Shown piece after piece: positions 16,929-25,317 of a stretch of 64,000 nucleotides of DNA (position 1 is the stretch's first letter; each line of letters begins with the position of its first letter). The translations under genes and the position numbers were made by a program. This DNA is from 13-2-20CM-66-19 sp963824395 (GTDB taxonomy: Bacteria; Pseudomonadota; Gammaproteobacteria; Steroidobacterales; Steroidobacteraceae), in assembly GCA_963824395.1 (NCBI GenBank), contig CAWGPF010000001.1, forward strand, positions 2,542,001-2,606,000, written 5' to 3'. The notes beneath the pieces were generated by a model. It made no database searches and had not been told where the DNA came from. It saw only the letters and a program-made list of their open reading frames with translations.

Positions 16929-17342
16929 ATGAATCTCAAAGGCAGCAAGACGGAAAAGAATCTCAAAGAGGCCTTCGCCGGGGAAAGCCAGGCGAATCGC
17001 CGTTACCTGTATTTCGCAGCCAAGGCTGACGTCGAGGGATTCAACGACGTTTCCACCGTGTTCCGCTCGACCGCCGAGGGCGAGACGGGCCACGCGCACG
17101 GACACCTCGAATACCTCGAGGCGGTGGGCGATCCGGCCACCGGCCTACCCATCGGCGAAACGCACCTGAACCTGAAGGCCGCGATCGCCGGCGAGACGCA
17201 CGAGTACACCGACATGTACCCGGGCATGGCGAAGGCGGCACGCGATGAGGGCTTCGCCGAGATCGCCGACTGGTTCGAGACACTCGCCAAGGCCGAGCGC
17301 TCGCACGCCAACCGCTTCCAGAAGGCGCTGGATTCCCTCTAG
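16929..17342 (+). CDS. Rubrerythrin-like di-iron protein without rubredoxin domain
   Basis: A 137-residue four-helix di-iron protein. The iron ligands are visible in the order of rubrerythrins: AFAGESQANRRY, AEGETGHAHGHLEYL, IAGETHEYTDMYPGMA and AKAERSHANRF. The usual C-terminal CxxC rubredoxin domain is absent (protein ends at FQKALDSL), so electrons must come from a partner, plausibly the Fe-S oxidoreductase two ORFs of context away (17432). Rubrerythrins reduce peroxide. The promoter and palindrome just upstream indicate regulated expression. Confidence 0.92.
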   Translation: MNLKGSKTEKNLKEAFAGESQANRRYLYFAAKADVEGFNDVSTVFRSTAEGETGHAHGHLEYLEAVGDPATGLPIGETHLNLKAAIAGETHEYTDMYPGMAKAARDEGFAEIADWFETLAKAERSHANRFQKALDSL

Positions 17343-17431
17343 GCAGCCTTGACTGCTGACTCGCCGCGGCGCGCGCCGCGGGCCCTTCGCGGGGTCCGCG
17401 GCTTTGCGCGCCTGAAAGTTGCAACGCGCGC

Positions 17432-18817
17432 ATGAGCACGACGCCCGGCGGGCCGCCTGCCCCGGAGGGCCGACGCGAGGGCAGCCTTGAGGCCCCGACC
17501 CGCCACCCGCTCGAGTGGCGCAGCGAGGCGTTCTACGATTCCGTGGCGCTCGAGAAGGAACTCGAACGGGTCTTCGACATCTGCCACGGCTGCCGCCGCT
17601 GCTTCAATCTGTGCGCCGCCTTCCCGACTCTGTTCGACGCCGTCGACGCCACCGCCGAGGGCGAGGTGCACGCGGTCGACAAGAAGGTCTACTGGGAGGT
17701 CGTCGACAACTGCTACCTGTGCGACATGTGCTTCATGACGAAGTGCCCGTACGTGCCGCCGCATCCCTGGAACGTCGACTTTCCGCACCTGATGCTGCGG
17801 GCCAAGGCCGTGCGCGCTGCCAAGGAAGGCATAGGCCTGCGCGAGAAAGTACTGGCGGCCACGGACACCGTGGGCGCGCTCGCCGGGATCCCGGTGGTGG
17901 TGGAGCTGGTGAATGCGGTCAACCACTCGCGCGCCGGCCGGGTGCTGCTCGAGAAGACCCTCGGCGTTGCCACCGACGCGCCGCTGCCTGAGTACCACGC
18001 CCGCACCGCGCGCGCCCGGTTGAAGCGCCTCGGCACCACGGCGGCGCCGGATGAGGAGGCAGGCGCGCCCGTCACGACGACTGCGCGCACCACGGGCCGC
18101 GTCGCCCTGTTCGCCACCTGCTACGGCAACCGCAACGAGCCTCAGCTCGATGAGGACCTGGTCGCGATCTTCGAGCACAACGGTATCCGCATGAGCCTGC
18201 TGCCGCGCGAGCGCTGCTGTGGCATGCCGCGCCTGGAACTCGGCGATCTGCAGGCGGTCGCGCAGCTTAAGGAACACAACATCCCGCAGCTGGCGCAGGC
18301 GGTGGCCGCGGGCTTCGATGTGGTGGCGCCCATTCCCTCCTGCGTGCTCATGTTCAAGCAGGAGCTGCCGCTCATGTACCCGCACGATGCGGACGTGCAG
18401 CGGGTCGCCGAGCACATGTTCGATCCCTTCGAGTACCTGATGCTGCGTCACGCGGCAGGACTCCTGCGCACCGACTTCACGGGCGGCCTCGGCAAGGTGA
18501 GCTACCACGTGGCCTGCCACCTGCGCGTGCAGAACCTCGGCCTGAAGACACGCGACCTGCTGAAGCTCGTCCCCGGGACCACGCTCGAGGTCATCGAGCG
18601 CTGCTCCGGGCACGACGGCACCTACGGGGTCAAGAAAGAGTACCGGGCGGCCTCGGTGAAGATCGGGCGTCCCGTGGCGAGCCGCGTCGAGAGCGCCAAG
18701 GCCGACCACTACAGCAGCGACTGCCCGATGGCCGGCCACCAGATCGAGAGCATCCTCACCGGGCAGCGCGCACCGGAGCACCCGCTCAGGCTGCTGCGCC
18801 TCGCCTACGGGATCTAG
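17432..18817 (+). CDS. CCG-domain iron-sulfur oxidoreductase (GlpC/HdrB-like)
   Basis: A 461-residue protein with two N-terminal 4Fe-4S motifs, CHGCRRCFNLC (residues 51-61) and CYLCDMCFMTKCP (94-106), then two CCG-type cysteine-rich domains as in GlpC, GlcF and HdrB. The first CCG signature is RERCCGMPRLELGD; the second is altered to RCSGHDGTYG, with nearby HVACHLRVQNLG and SSDCPMAGHQ. No flavin domain or TM segment is visible. It follows rubrerythrin by 89 bases and precedes the DUF3501 gene by two, so it probably delivers electrons to the di-iron protein. Substrate unknown. Confidence 0.88.
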   Translation: MSTTPGGPPAPEGRREGSLEAPTRHPLEWRSEAFYDSVALEKELERVFDICHGCRRCFNLCAAFPTLFDAVDATAEGEVHAVDKKVYWEVVDNCYLCDMCFMTKCPYVPPHPWNVDFPHLMLRAKAVRAAKEGIGLREKVLAATDTVGALAGIPVVVELVNAVNHSRAGRVLLEKTLGVATDAPLPEYHARTARARLKRLGTTAAPDEEAGAPVTTTARTTGRVALFATCYGNRNEPQLDEDLVAIFEHNGIRMSLLPRERCCGMPRLELGDLQAVAQLKEHNIPQLAQAVAAGFDVVAPIPSCVLMFKQELPLMYPHDADVQRVAEHMFDPFEYLMLRHAAGLLRTDFTGGLGKVSYHVACHLRVQNLGLKTRDLLKLVPGTTLEVIERCSGHDGTYGVKKEYRAASVKIGRPVASRVESAKADHYSSDCPMAGHQIESILTGQRAPEHPLRLLRLAYGI

Positions 18818-18819
18818 CC

Positions 18820-19398
18820 ATGGGAAAACTCGCCGTCACGGACCTCATGCCGCTTGAGCAGTACGCGCGCGAGCGCCCGGCGTTCCGCGCGCGCGTGCTC
18901 GAGCACAAGGCGACACGCCAGCTCGCCGTCGGCCCCAACTGTACCTGGCTCTTCGAGGACCGCCTCACGGTGCAGTACCAGGTGCAGGAGATGCTGCGCA
19001 CCGAACGCATCTTCGAGCCGGCCGGCATCGCCGATGAGCTCGGCGCCTACAACCCGCTGATCCCCGACGGCAGCAACTGGAAGGTGACGCTGCTGCTGGA
19101 GTTCGACCCCACGCAGCGCCCGGCGGCGCTCGCGCGACTGAAGGGCGTGGAGGACCGGTGCTACGTGGAGGTGGCAGCGCACGCGCGCGTGTACGCCATC
19201 GCGGATGAGGACCTGGAGCGCGAGAACGCCGACAAGACCTCGGCGGTGCATTTCCTGCGCTTCGAGCTCGAGGCGTCGATGGTGCAGGCGCTGCACGCCG
19301 GGGCGGCCCTCAAGGCGGGCGTCGATCACCCGAGCTACCGTCACGAGGTCACCGTGCCGGCCCCGGTGCGCGCCGCCCTCGTCAAGGACCTCGCCTAA
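18820..19398 (+). CDS. DUF3501 family protein
   Basis: A 192-residue soluble protein that I recognise as DUF3501 from its overall pattern: KLAVTDLMPLEQYARERP at the start, VGPNCTWLFEDRLTVQYQVQEML, then LIPDGSNWKVTLLLE and VHFLRFEL. No catalytic motif or cofactor-binding site is evident. It starts two bases after the Fe-S protein stop, so the two are co-translated. DUF3501 genes commonly accompany rubrerythrin and this type of Fe-S protein; its job is not established. Confidence 0.85.
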   Translation: MGKLAVTDLMPLEQYARERPAFRARVLEHKATRQLAVGPNCTWLFEDRLTVQYQVQEMLRTERIFEPAGIADELGAYNPLIPDGSNWKVTLLLEFDPTQRPAALARLKGVEDRCYVEVAAHARVYAIADEDLERENADKTSAVHFLRFELEASMVQALHAGAALKAGVDHPSYRHEVTVPAPVRAALVKDLA

Positions 19399-19511
19399 GT
19401 CACCGTGCGCATCGCGCGCCCCGGCTGCGCGGCGGGGCTGCTACACTCGCGCCGGCACGCGCGGGCGCGCGCCTTTTTCCCTCATCTTTCTAAGAGCCGT
19501 AACGACCGGAA

Positions 19512-21404
19512 ATGAGTCAGTCCTATACCGCTTCCGACATCGAGGTCCTAAGCGGACTTGAGCCCGTCCGGCGCCGGCCGGGCATGTACACCCACACCTC
19601 GCGCCCCAATCACCTGGCACACGAGGTCATCGACAACAGCGTCGATGAGGCGATCGCCGGCTACTGCAAGCAGATCGACGTCACCCTCTACAAGGACGGC
19701 TCGCTGGAAGTGGCCGACGACGGGCGCGGCATGCCGGTCGACATCCATCCGAAGGAGAAGGTGAGCGGGGCAGAGCTCATCCTGACGCGCCTGCACGCCG
19801 GCGGTAAGTTCTCCGACAAGACCTACAAGTTCTCCGGCGGCCTGCACGGCGTGGGGGTATCGGTAGTGAACGCGCTCTCCAAGCACCTGGAGTGCTGGAT
19901 CAAGCGCGGCGGCAAGGAATACAACATCGGCTTCAAGGACGGCAAGATCACGACCAAGCTCGAGGAGATCGGCAGCGTCGGCCAGCGCAACACCGGCACC
20001 ACGGTGCGCTTCTGGCCGGACCCGAAGTTCTTCGACTCCGACAAGTTCTCCGTGCCGCAGCTCAAGCACACCCTCAAGGCCAAGGCGGTGCTGTGCCCGG
20101 GGCTGCGCATCAGCTTCAAGAACGAAGCCACCGGGGAAAAGGACGAGTGGTTCTACACCGGCGATCTCGGCGCGTATCTGCTCGAGGAACTCGGTAAGGA
20201 GGAGCGCATCCCGGCCGAGCCCATCACCGCCACCAAGGCCGGCGACAACGATGCGGTCGATTACGCGCTGTGCTGGGCGCCAAACGCGGAAGTCGCGGTG
20301 GGCGAAAGCTACGTCAATCTCATCCCGACCATCGAGGGCGGCACGCACGTGAACGGCCTGCGCGCTGGCGTCGCCCAGGCGGTGCGCGAGTTCTGCGAGT
20401 TCAGGAACCTCATCCCGCGCGGCCTCAAGCTCACCCCCGAGGACGTGTGGGACAAGGCCAACTACGTGCTGTCGGTGAAGATCCACGAGCCGCAGTTCGC
20501 CGGCCAGATGAAGGAGCGGCTCGGTAGCCGTGATGCGGCGCCCCTGGTGGAGAGCTTCGCGCGCGATTCGCTCGCGCTGTGGCTCAACCGCCATCCCGAT
20601 GCCGGCGAGAAGATCGCCCAGTTCGCGATCGCCAATGCCCAGGAGCGCGCCCGCGCGGCGCAGAAGATCGTGCGCAAGCGCATCGCCGGGGGGCCGGCGC
20701 TGCCGGGGAAACTCGCCGACTGCGTCAGCCAGGAGCCGAAGCGCTGCGAGCTGTTCCTGGTCGAGGGTGACTCGGCCGGCGGCTCCGCCAAGCAGGCGCG
20801 CGACAAGGACTTCCAGGCCATCATGCCGTTGCGCGGCAAGATCCTGAACACCTGGGAGCTGGACGCCCACCAGATCGCCGCCAGCGAAGAAGTGCACAAC
20901 ATCAGTATCGCGCTCGGCATCGACCCGGGCTCGGCGGACCTGAGCCAGCTGCGCTACCACAAGATCTGCATCCTCGCCGACGCGGACTCCGACGGCCAGC
21001 ACATCGCCACGCTCCTGTGCGCGCTGTTCCTGCGCCACTTCCGCCCCCTGGTGGCGAACGGGCACGTGTACGTCGCCATGCCGCCGCTGTACCGCATCGA
21101 TGCCGGCAAGCAGGTGCACTACGCGCTCGATGACGCCGAGCGCGACCAGGTGCTCAAACGCATCGAGAAGGAGAACGCACGCACCCGGCCCACGGTGACG
21201 CGCTTCAAGGGCTTGGGCGAGATGAACCCGACGCAGCTGCGCGAGACCACCATCGACCCGCGTACGCGGCGCCTGGTGCAGCTCACCATCGACGGCAAGG
21301 ACAACACCGACCAGCTGATGGACATGCTGCTTGCCAAGAAGCGCGCCGCCGACCGGCGCGAGTGGCTCGAAGAGAAGGGAAATCTTGCGGAAGTGCAGGT
21401 CTAG
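19512..21404 (+). CDS. parE: DNA topoisomerase IV subunit B
   Basis: ATPase subunit of topoisomerase IV, which decatenates replicated chromosomes. The 630-residue protein begins with IEVLSGLEPVRRRPGMYT, has the GHKL ATP site (HEVIDNSVDEAIAG, DDGRGMPVD, GGLHGVGVSVVNALS) and the Toprim domain (ELFLVEGDSAGGSAKQARD, ILADADSDGQHI). The FKGLGEMNPTQL motif near the C-terminus fits both GyrB and ParE; the length and the IHPKEKVSGAE variant, with parC next door, make ParE the correct call. Confidence 0.97.
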   Translation: MSQSYTASDIEVLSGLEPVRRRPGMYTHTSRPNHLAHEVIDNSVDEAIAGYCKQIDVTLYKDGSLEVADDGRGMPVDIHPKEKVSGAELILTRLHAGGKFSDKTYKFSGGLHGVGVSVVNALSKHLECWIKRGGKEYNIGFKDGKITTKLEEIGSVGQRNTGTTVRFWPDPKFFDSDKFSVPQLKHTLKAKAVLCPGLRISFKNEATGEKDEWFYTGDLGAYLLEELGKEERIPAEPITATKAGDNDAVDYALCWAPNAEVAVGESYVNLIPTIEGGTHVNGLRAGVAQAVREFCEFRNLIPRGLKLTPEDVWDKANYVLSVKIHEPQFAGQMKERLGSRDAAPLVESFARDSLALWLNRHPDAGEKIAQFAIANAQERARAAQKIVRKRIAGGPALPGKLADCVSQEPKRCELFLVEGDSAGGSAKQARDKDFQAIMPLRGKILNTWELDAHQIAASEEVHNISIALGIDPGSADLSQLRYHKICILADADSDGQHIATLLCALFLRHFRPLVANGHVYVAMPPLYRIDAGKQVHYALDDAERDQVLKRIEKENARTRPTVTRFKGLGEMNPTQLRETTIDPRTRRLVQLTIDGKDNTDQLMDMLLAKKRAADRREWLEEKGNLAEVQV

Positions 21405-21406
21405 AC

Positions 21407-23674
21407 GTGCCGGAAAACCAGGAGCTGAACTTCGAGGGCGTCGAGCGCCAGCCGCTGCGCACCTTCACCGAGAAGGCCTACCTCGACTACTCGATGTACG
21501 TGATCCTCGACCGCGCGCTGCCGTTCCTCGGCGACGGGCTGAAGCCGGTGCAGCGGCGCATCACCTACGCCATGAGCGAGCTTGGGCTGTCGGCGCTCAA
21601 CAAGGCCAAGAAGTCTGCGCGCACCGTGGGCGACGTGCTCGGTAAGTTCCACCCGCACGGCGACACCGCCTGTTATGAGGCCATGGTGCTCATGGCGCAG
21701 CCGTTCGCGTACCGCTATCCGCTCATCGACGGGCAGGGCAACTGGGGCTCGCAGGATGACCCGAAGTCCTTTGCCGCGATGCGTTATACCGAGGCGAAGC
21801 TCACCCGCTACGCCGACGTGCTGCTCGGGGAGCTCTCGGACGGCACGGTCGACTGGACCGCAAACTTCGACGGCACGCTCGAGGAGCCGGTGTTCCTGCC
21901 GGCGCGCCTGCCCAACCTGCTGCTCAATGGCACCTCGGGGATCGCCGTCGGCATGGCAACCGACATCCCGCCGCACAACCTGCGCGAGGTCGCGACCGCG
22001 TGCATCCATCTGCTCGAGGAGCCCGAGGCCACCACCGCGCAGCTGATGAAATTCGTGAAGGGTCCGGACCTGCCGACCGGCGCCGAGATCATCTCCCCGC
22101 GCGCCGATCTCAAGGAGTTCTACGAGAAGGGCATCGGCACCTTCAAGGCGCGCGCCACCTGGGAGATCGAGGACGGCAATATCGTCATCACTGCCTTCCC
22201 GTACCAGGTATCCCCGACAAAGGTGCAGGAGCAGATCGCCGAGCAGATGCGCGCCAAGAAGCTGCCGATGGTGGACGCGCTCAACGACGAGTCAGACCAT
22301 GAGAACCCGACGCGCGTCGTCATCGTGCCGCGTTCCAACCGCGTGGATCTCACCGAGGTGATGAATCACCTGTTCGCGACCACCGATCTTGAGCGCAACT
22401 ACCGCGTCAACCTGAACATCATTGCGCTCGACGGCCGGCCGCGGGTGATGAACCTCAGGGAGATCCTGAGCGAGTGGCTCGAGTTCCGCACGCGCACCGT
22501 GACGCGGCGCCTGGAGTACCGCCTCGGCAAGGTCACCAGGCGCCTGCATATCCTCGATGGCCTCCTGATCGCCTTCCTCAACCTCGATGAGGTGATCCGC
22601 ATCATCCGCCGCGAGGATGAGCCGAAGCCGGTGCTGATGAAGCGCTTCAAGCTCTCCGAGGAGCAGACCGAGGAGATCCTCAATACCCGCCTGCGCCATC
22701 TCGCCAAGCTCGAGGAGATGAAGATCCGCGAGGAGCAGAAGGCACTCGCGGCCGAGCGCGAGGAGATCGAGGCGCTGCTCAAGAGCAAGGCGAAGCTGAA
22801 GAAGCTCATCGCTGCCGAGATCCGCGCTGATGCCGAGAAGTACGGTGATGAGCGGCGCACCAAAATCATCGAGCGCGAGGCCGCGCAGGCGATCGATGAG
22901 ACGAGCCTCATCCCCAATGAGCCGGTGACCGTGGTGCTCTCCACCGGCGGCTTCGTACGCTCTGCCAAGGGGCACGAGGTCGAGCCGGGCGCGCTCTCCT
23001 ATAAGGGCGGCGACGCCTTCCAGGCGCTCGCCCGCGGCAGGAGCCTGCAGCCGGCGGTGTTCATCGACAGCACCGGGCGCACCTACTCACTGCCGGCGCA
23101 TTCGCTGCCGTCGGCCCGCGGTCACGGCGAGCCGCTCTCCGGCCGCCTCGATCCGCCTGATGGCGCGAAGTTCGCCGGTGTCATGATCGGGGAGCCGGAG
23201 GACCTGTGGCTGCTGGCGAGTGATGCCGGTTATGGCTTCACCGCGCGCCTCAAGGACCTCATCACCGACCGCCGCGCGGGCAAGACCGTGCTCACCGTGC
23301 CCGAAAACGCGCAGGTGCTGGTGCCGGCCCCGGTGCCGGGCGCTGACAGCCTGGTCGCGGCGGTCAGCAGCGAAGGCAAGCTCCTCGTGTTCAAGGTGAG
23401 CGAGGTCCCGGAGATGCCGCGCGGCAAGGGCAACAAGCTCTATGACATCCCGGGCAAGAAGGCGAGTGCGCGCACTGAGCTGATGACCGCGGTCGCCGTG
23501 GTCCCGCCGAAGGCGAGCCTCGTGCTGTGGTCGGGCGAGCAGCACAAGGTGCTCGAGTGGCGCGAGCTGCAGGACTACCTCGGCGAGCGAGCGCAGCGCG
23601 GCGCCGTCCTCAAGCGCGGCTGGCCGCGCAAGATCGAGCGCATGGAAGCGAAGCTGCCGGCCCCCGCGGCCTGA
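21407..23674 (+). CDS. parC: DNA topoisomerase IV subunit A
   Basis: DNA-cleaving subunit of topoisomerase IV. The 755-residue protein has EKAYLDYSMYVILDRALPF, the quinolone-resistance region VGDVLGKFHPHGDTACYEAMV, and the active-site tyrosine in AAMRYTEAKL. The coiled coil lies near 430-480, and the C-terminal beta-pinwheel is short and lacks the GyrA box, as in ParC. GTG 21407 starts two bases after the parE stop, so the subunits are co-translated. Confidence 0.97.
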   Translation: MPENQELNFEGVERQPLRTFTEKAYLDYSMYVILDRALPFLGDGLKPVQRRITYAMSELGLSALNKAKKSARTVGDVLGKFHPHGDTACYEAMVLMAQPFAYRYPLIDGQGNWGSQDDPKSFAAMRYTEAKLTRYADVLLGELSDGTVDWTANFDGTLEEPVFLPARLPNLLLNGTSGIAVGMATDIPPHNLREVATACIHLLEEPEATTAQLMKFVKGPDLPTGAEIISPRADLKEFYEKGIGTFKARATWEIEDGNIVITAFPYQVSPTKVQEQIAEQMRAKKLPMVDALNDESDHENPTRVVIVPRSNRVDLTEVMNHLFATTDLERNYRVNLNIIALDGRPRVMNLREILSEWLEFRTRTVTRRLEYRLGKVTRRLHILDGLLIAFLNLDEVIRIIRREDEPKPVLMKRFKLSEEQTEEILNTRLRHLAKLEEMKIREEQKALAAEREEIEALLKSKAKLKKLIAAEIRADAEKYGDERRTKIIEREAAQAIDETSLIPNEPVTVVLSTGGFVRSAKGHEVEPGALSYKGGDAFQALARGRSLQPAVFIDSTGRTYSLPAHSLPSARGHGEPLSGRLDPPDGAKFAGVMIGEPEDLWLLASDAGYGFTARLKDLITDRRAGKTVLTVPENAQVLVPAPVPGADSLVAAVSSEGKLLVFKVSEVPEMPRGKGNKLYDIPGKKASARTELMTAVAVVPPKASLVLWSGEQHKVLEWRELQDYLGERAQRGAVLKRGWPRKIERMEAKLPAPAA

Positions 23675-23760
23675 CTTTCCGCCCCTTGAAGCCTTAGAGA
23701 CTCCCGCACCCGCCGGTCGCCCCTGCGGCCCCGACCCCCGGACCGGCCTGTGTCACAATT

Positions 23761-23782
23761 GCGAATAAGAATGATTCGCATT
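23761..23782 (+). promoter_or_regulatory. Fur-box-like site upstream of the di-haem peroxidase gene
   Basis: GCGAATAAGAATGATTCGC forms a 19-base site with perfect 6-base arms (GCGAAT/ATTCGC) and continues as CATT, giving strong similarity to Fur boxes (AATGAGAATGATTATCATT type). The core AAGAATGATTCGCATT (23767-23782) matches a second site at 29849-29864 in 15 of 16 bases. It lies about 48 bases before the ATG at 23830, a position suited to iron-dependent repression. Confidence 0.65.
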
Positions 23783-23829
23783 AGTATTCCCTTCTAAGGG
23801 CGGATTCTGAGGTCCGCGGGGGCGAGAGA

Positions 23830-25269
23830 ATGTTCACGGCGGGTCTGCAGGCAGCCGCGCGGGTCGGCGTGCTGCCGCTCGTGCTGCTCACCGGGTGCGG
23901 GGGCGGCGGGGATGGCGGCGGCGGCGGTACGCCCGCACCCCCGGCGCTCTCGGCCAAGGCGCTGGCCGGCAAGGCCCTGTTCTTCGATGCCTCGCTGTCA
24001 GCCTCGGGGCAGCAGTCCTGCGGGACCTGCCACGTTCCGAGCCGCGCCTTCAGCGCCGATCCGGTCACCGACCACGGGCTACCGGTGCCGCTCGGCGGCC
24101 GCAACATGGATCTGCCCGGGTTCCGCAACGCCCCCTCGCTCGTGTACGCCTTCCTCACGCCCGCGTTCTTCCTGGACCAGGGCACGCCGACCGGCGGTTT
24201 CTTCCGCGACGGCCGCGCGTCCTCCCTGGCCGTGCAGGCGCAGCAGCCGTTCATCACCGAGTTCGAGATGGCGAACCAGGACGCTGCGGAGGTCGTGAGC
24301 CGCCTGCAGGCCTCCGCAGCCTCGCTGCAGGCATTCGTCACGGCCTTCGGCGCGGCGGTGCTCGGCGACCCGCCGGCCGCTCTTGCGGCGATGGGCGAGG
24401 CGATCGCGGCGTACGAGACCGAGGATCCGGGCTTTGCGCCGTTCTCGAGCAAGTACGACGCCTGGCTGGCCGGTCAGGCACAGCTCACGAGCGCGGAACT
24501 CTCAGGTCTTGCGCTGTTCAACAACCCGGGCAAGGGCAACTGCACCGCCTGTCACCCGAGCCAGCGCCAGGGCTACAGCGACCATGCGCTGTTCACCGAC
24601 TTCACCTACGACAACATCGGCGTGCCGCGCAACTGGAACATTGCGGCGAACCTGCCGGACCCGGTCAGCCCGATCAGCGGCGCGCAGCTTCACTACGTGC
24701 CGCGGCAGACGAACGTGCCCGCCGGCAGCGAGTACGCCTATTACGACATGGGGCTGTGCGGCCCGTTTGCGCCGCCGGCGAGCGACCCGAATCCGCGCCG
24801 TTCGTTCGCCACCACTACGACGCTGTGCGGCGTGTTCAAGGTGCCGACGCTGCGCAACGTCGCGCTCACGGCTCCTTACTTCCACGACGGCGAGTTCGCG
24901 AGTCTGCACAAGGTGCTGCAGTGGTACGTCACGCGCGACATCAACAACAACACCGGCAACAACCCGACGCCGGTTCCCGCAGGCCCGGGCGGTAATCCCT
25001 ACTTCCCGGTTGGCACCCCTTACGTGAGCGCCGACGGCACGCCCGGCTTCTACCAGTACAACGACCTGCCGGTGGACTACGACGCCAATGTGAACATCGG
25101 CGAGGTGCCCTACACGCCACCGACCTTCGCCGGCGGCCAGGCGCCGACGCTGACGGCCGCGGAGATCGACGAAGTCGTCGCCTTCCTCTGCACGCTCACC
25201 GACGGCTTCGACCCTGGGAATCCCGCGGCCTACAACGTACCCGCGCAGTGCCAGGCGGGCGCGCCGTGA
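23830..25269 (+). CDS. Di-haem cytochrome c peroxidase/MauG-family lipoprotein
   Basis: A 479-residue exported haem protein. A lipobox (LLTGC, lipidated Cys 23) is followed by a Gly/Pro linker, then two haem c attachment motifs, CGTCH (64-68) and CTACH (238-242). Family landmarks include NAPSLVYAF, FFRDGRASSL, FNNPGKGNCTACH and PYFHDGEFASLHKVL. The family reduces peroxide or oxidises protein or organic substrates. It is longer than classical CcpA (about 330) through insertions near 280-430. A Fur-like box upstream suggests iron control. Substrate unknown. Confidence 0.88.
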   Translation: MFTAGLQAAARVGVLPLVLLTGCGGGGDGGGGGTPAPPALSAKALAGKALFFDASLSASGQQSCGTCHVPSRAFSADPVTDHGLPVPLGGRNMDLPGFRNAPSLVYAFLTPAFFLDQGTPTGGFFRDGRASSLAVQAQQPFITEFEMANQDAAEVVSRLQASAASLQAFVTAFGAAVLGDPPAALAAMGEAIAAYETEDPGFAPFSSKYDAWLAGQAQLTSAELSGLALFNNPGKGNCTACHPSQRQGYSDHALFTDFTYDNIGVPRNWNIAANLPDPVSPISGAQLHYVPRQTNVPAGSEYAYYDMGLCGPFAPPASDPNPRRSFATTTTLCGVFKVPTLRNVALTAPYFHDGEFASLHKVLQWYVTRDINNNTGNNPTPVPAGPGGNPYFPVGTPYVSADGTPGFYQYNDLPVDYDANVNIGEVPYTPPTFAGGQAPTLTAAEIDEVVAFLCTLTDGFDPGNPAAYNVPAQCQAGAP

Positions 25270-25317
25270 GGCGCGTCTCGTATCTACGCGTTTTTTGAAC
25301 CCACGAAAGTCCGTGCC

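Noticed and set aside
17343..17431. Intrinsic terminator after rubrerythrin
   Set aside because: GC-rich stems can form but no T-tract follows; read-through into the Fe-S protein gene seems more likely.
19548..21119. 523-codon open frame antisense to parE
   Set aside because: Shadow of parE; no recognisable motif.
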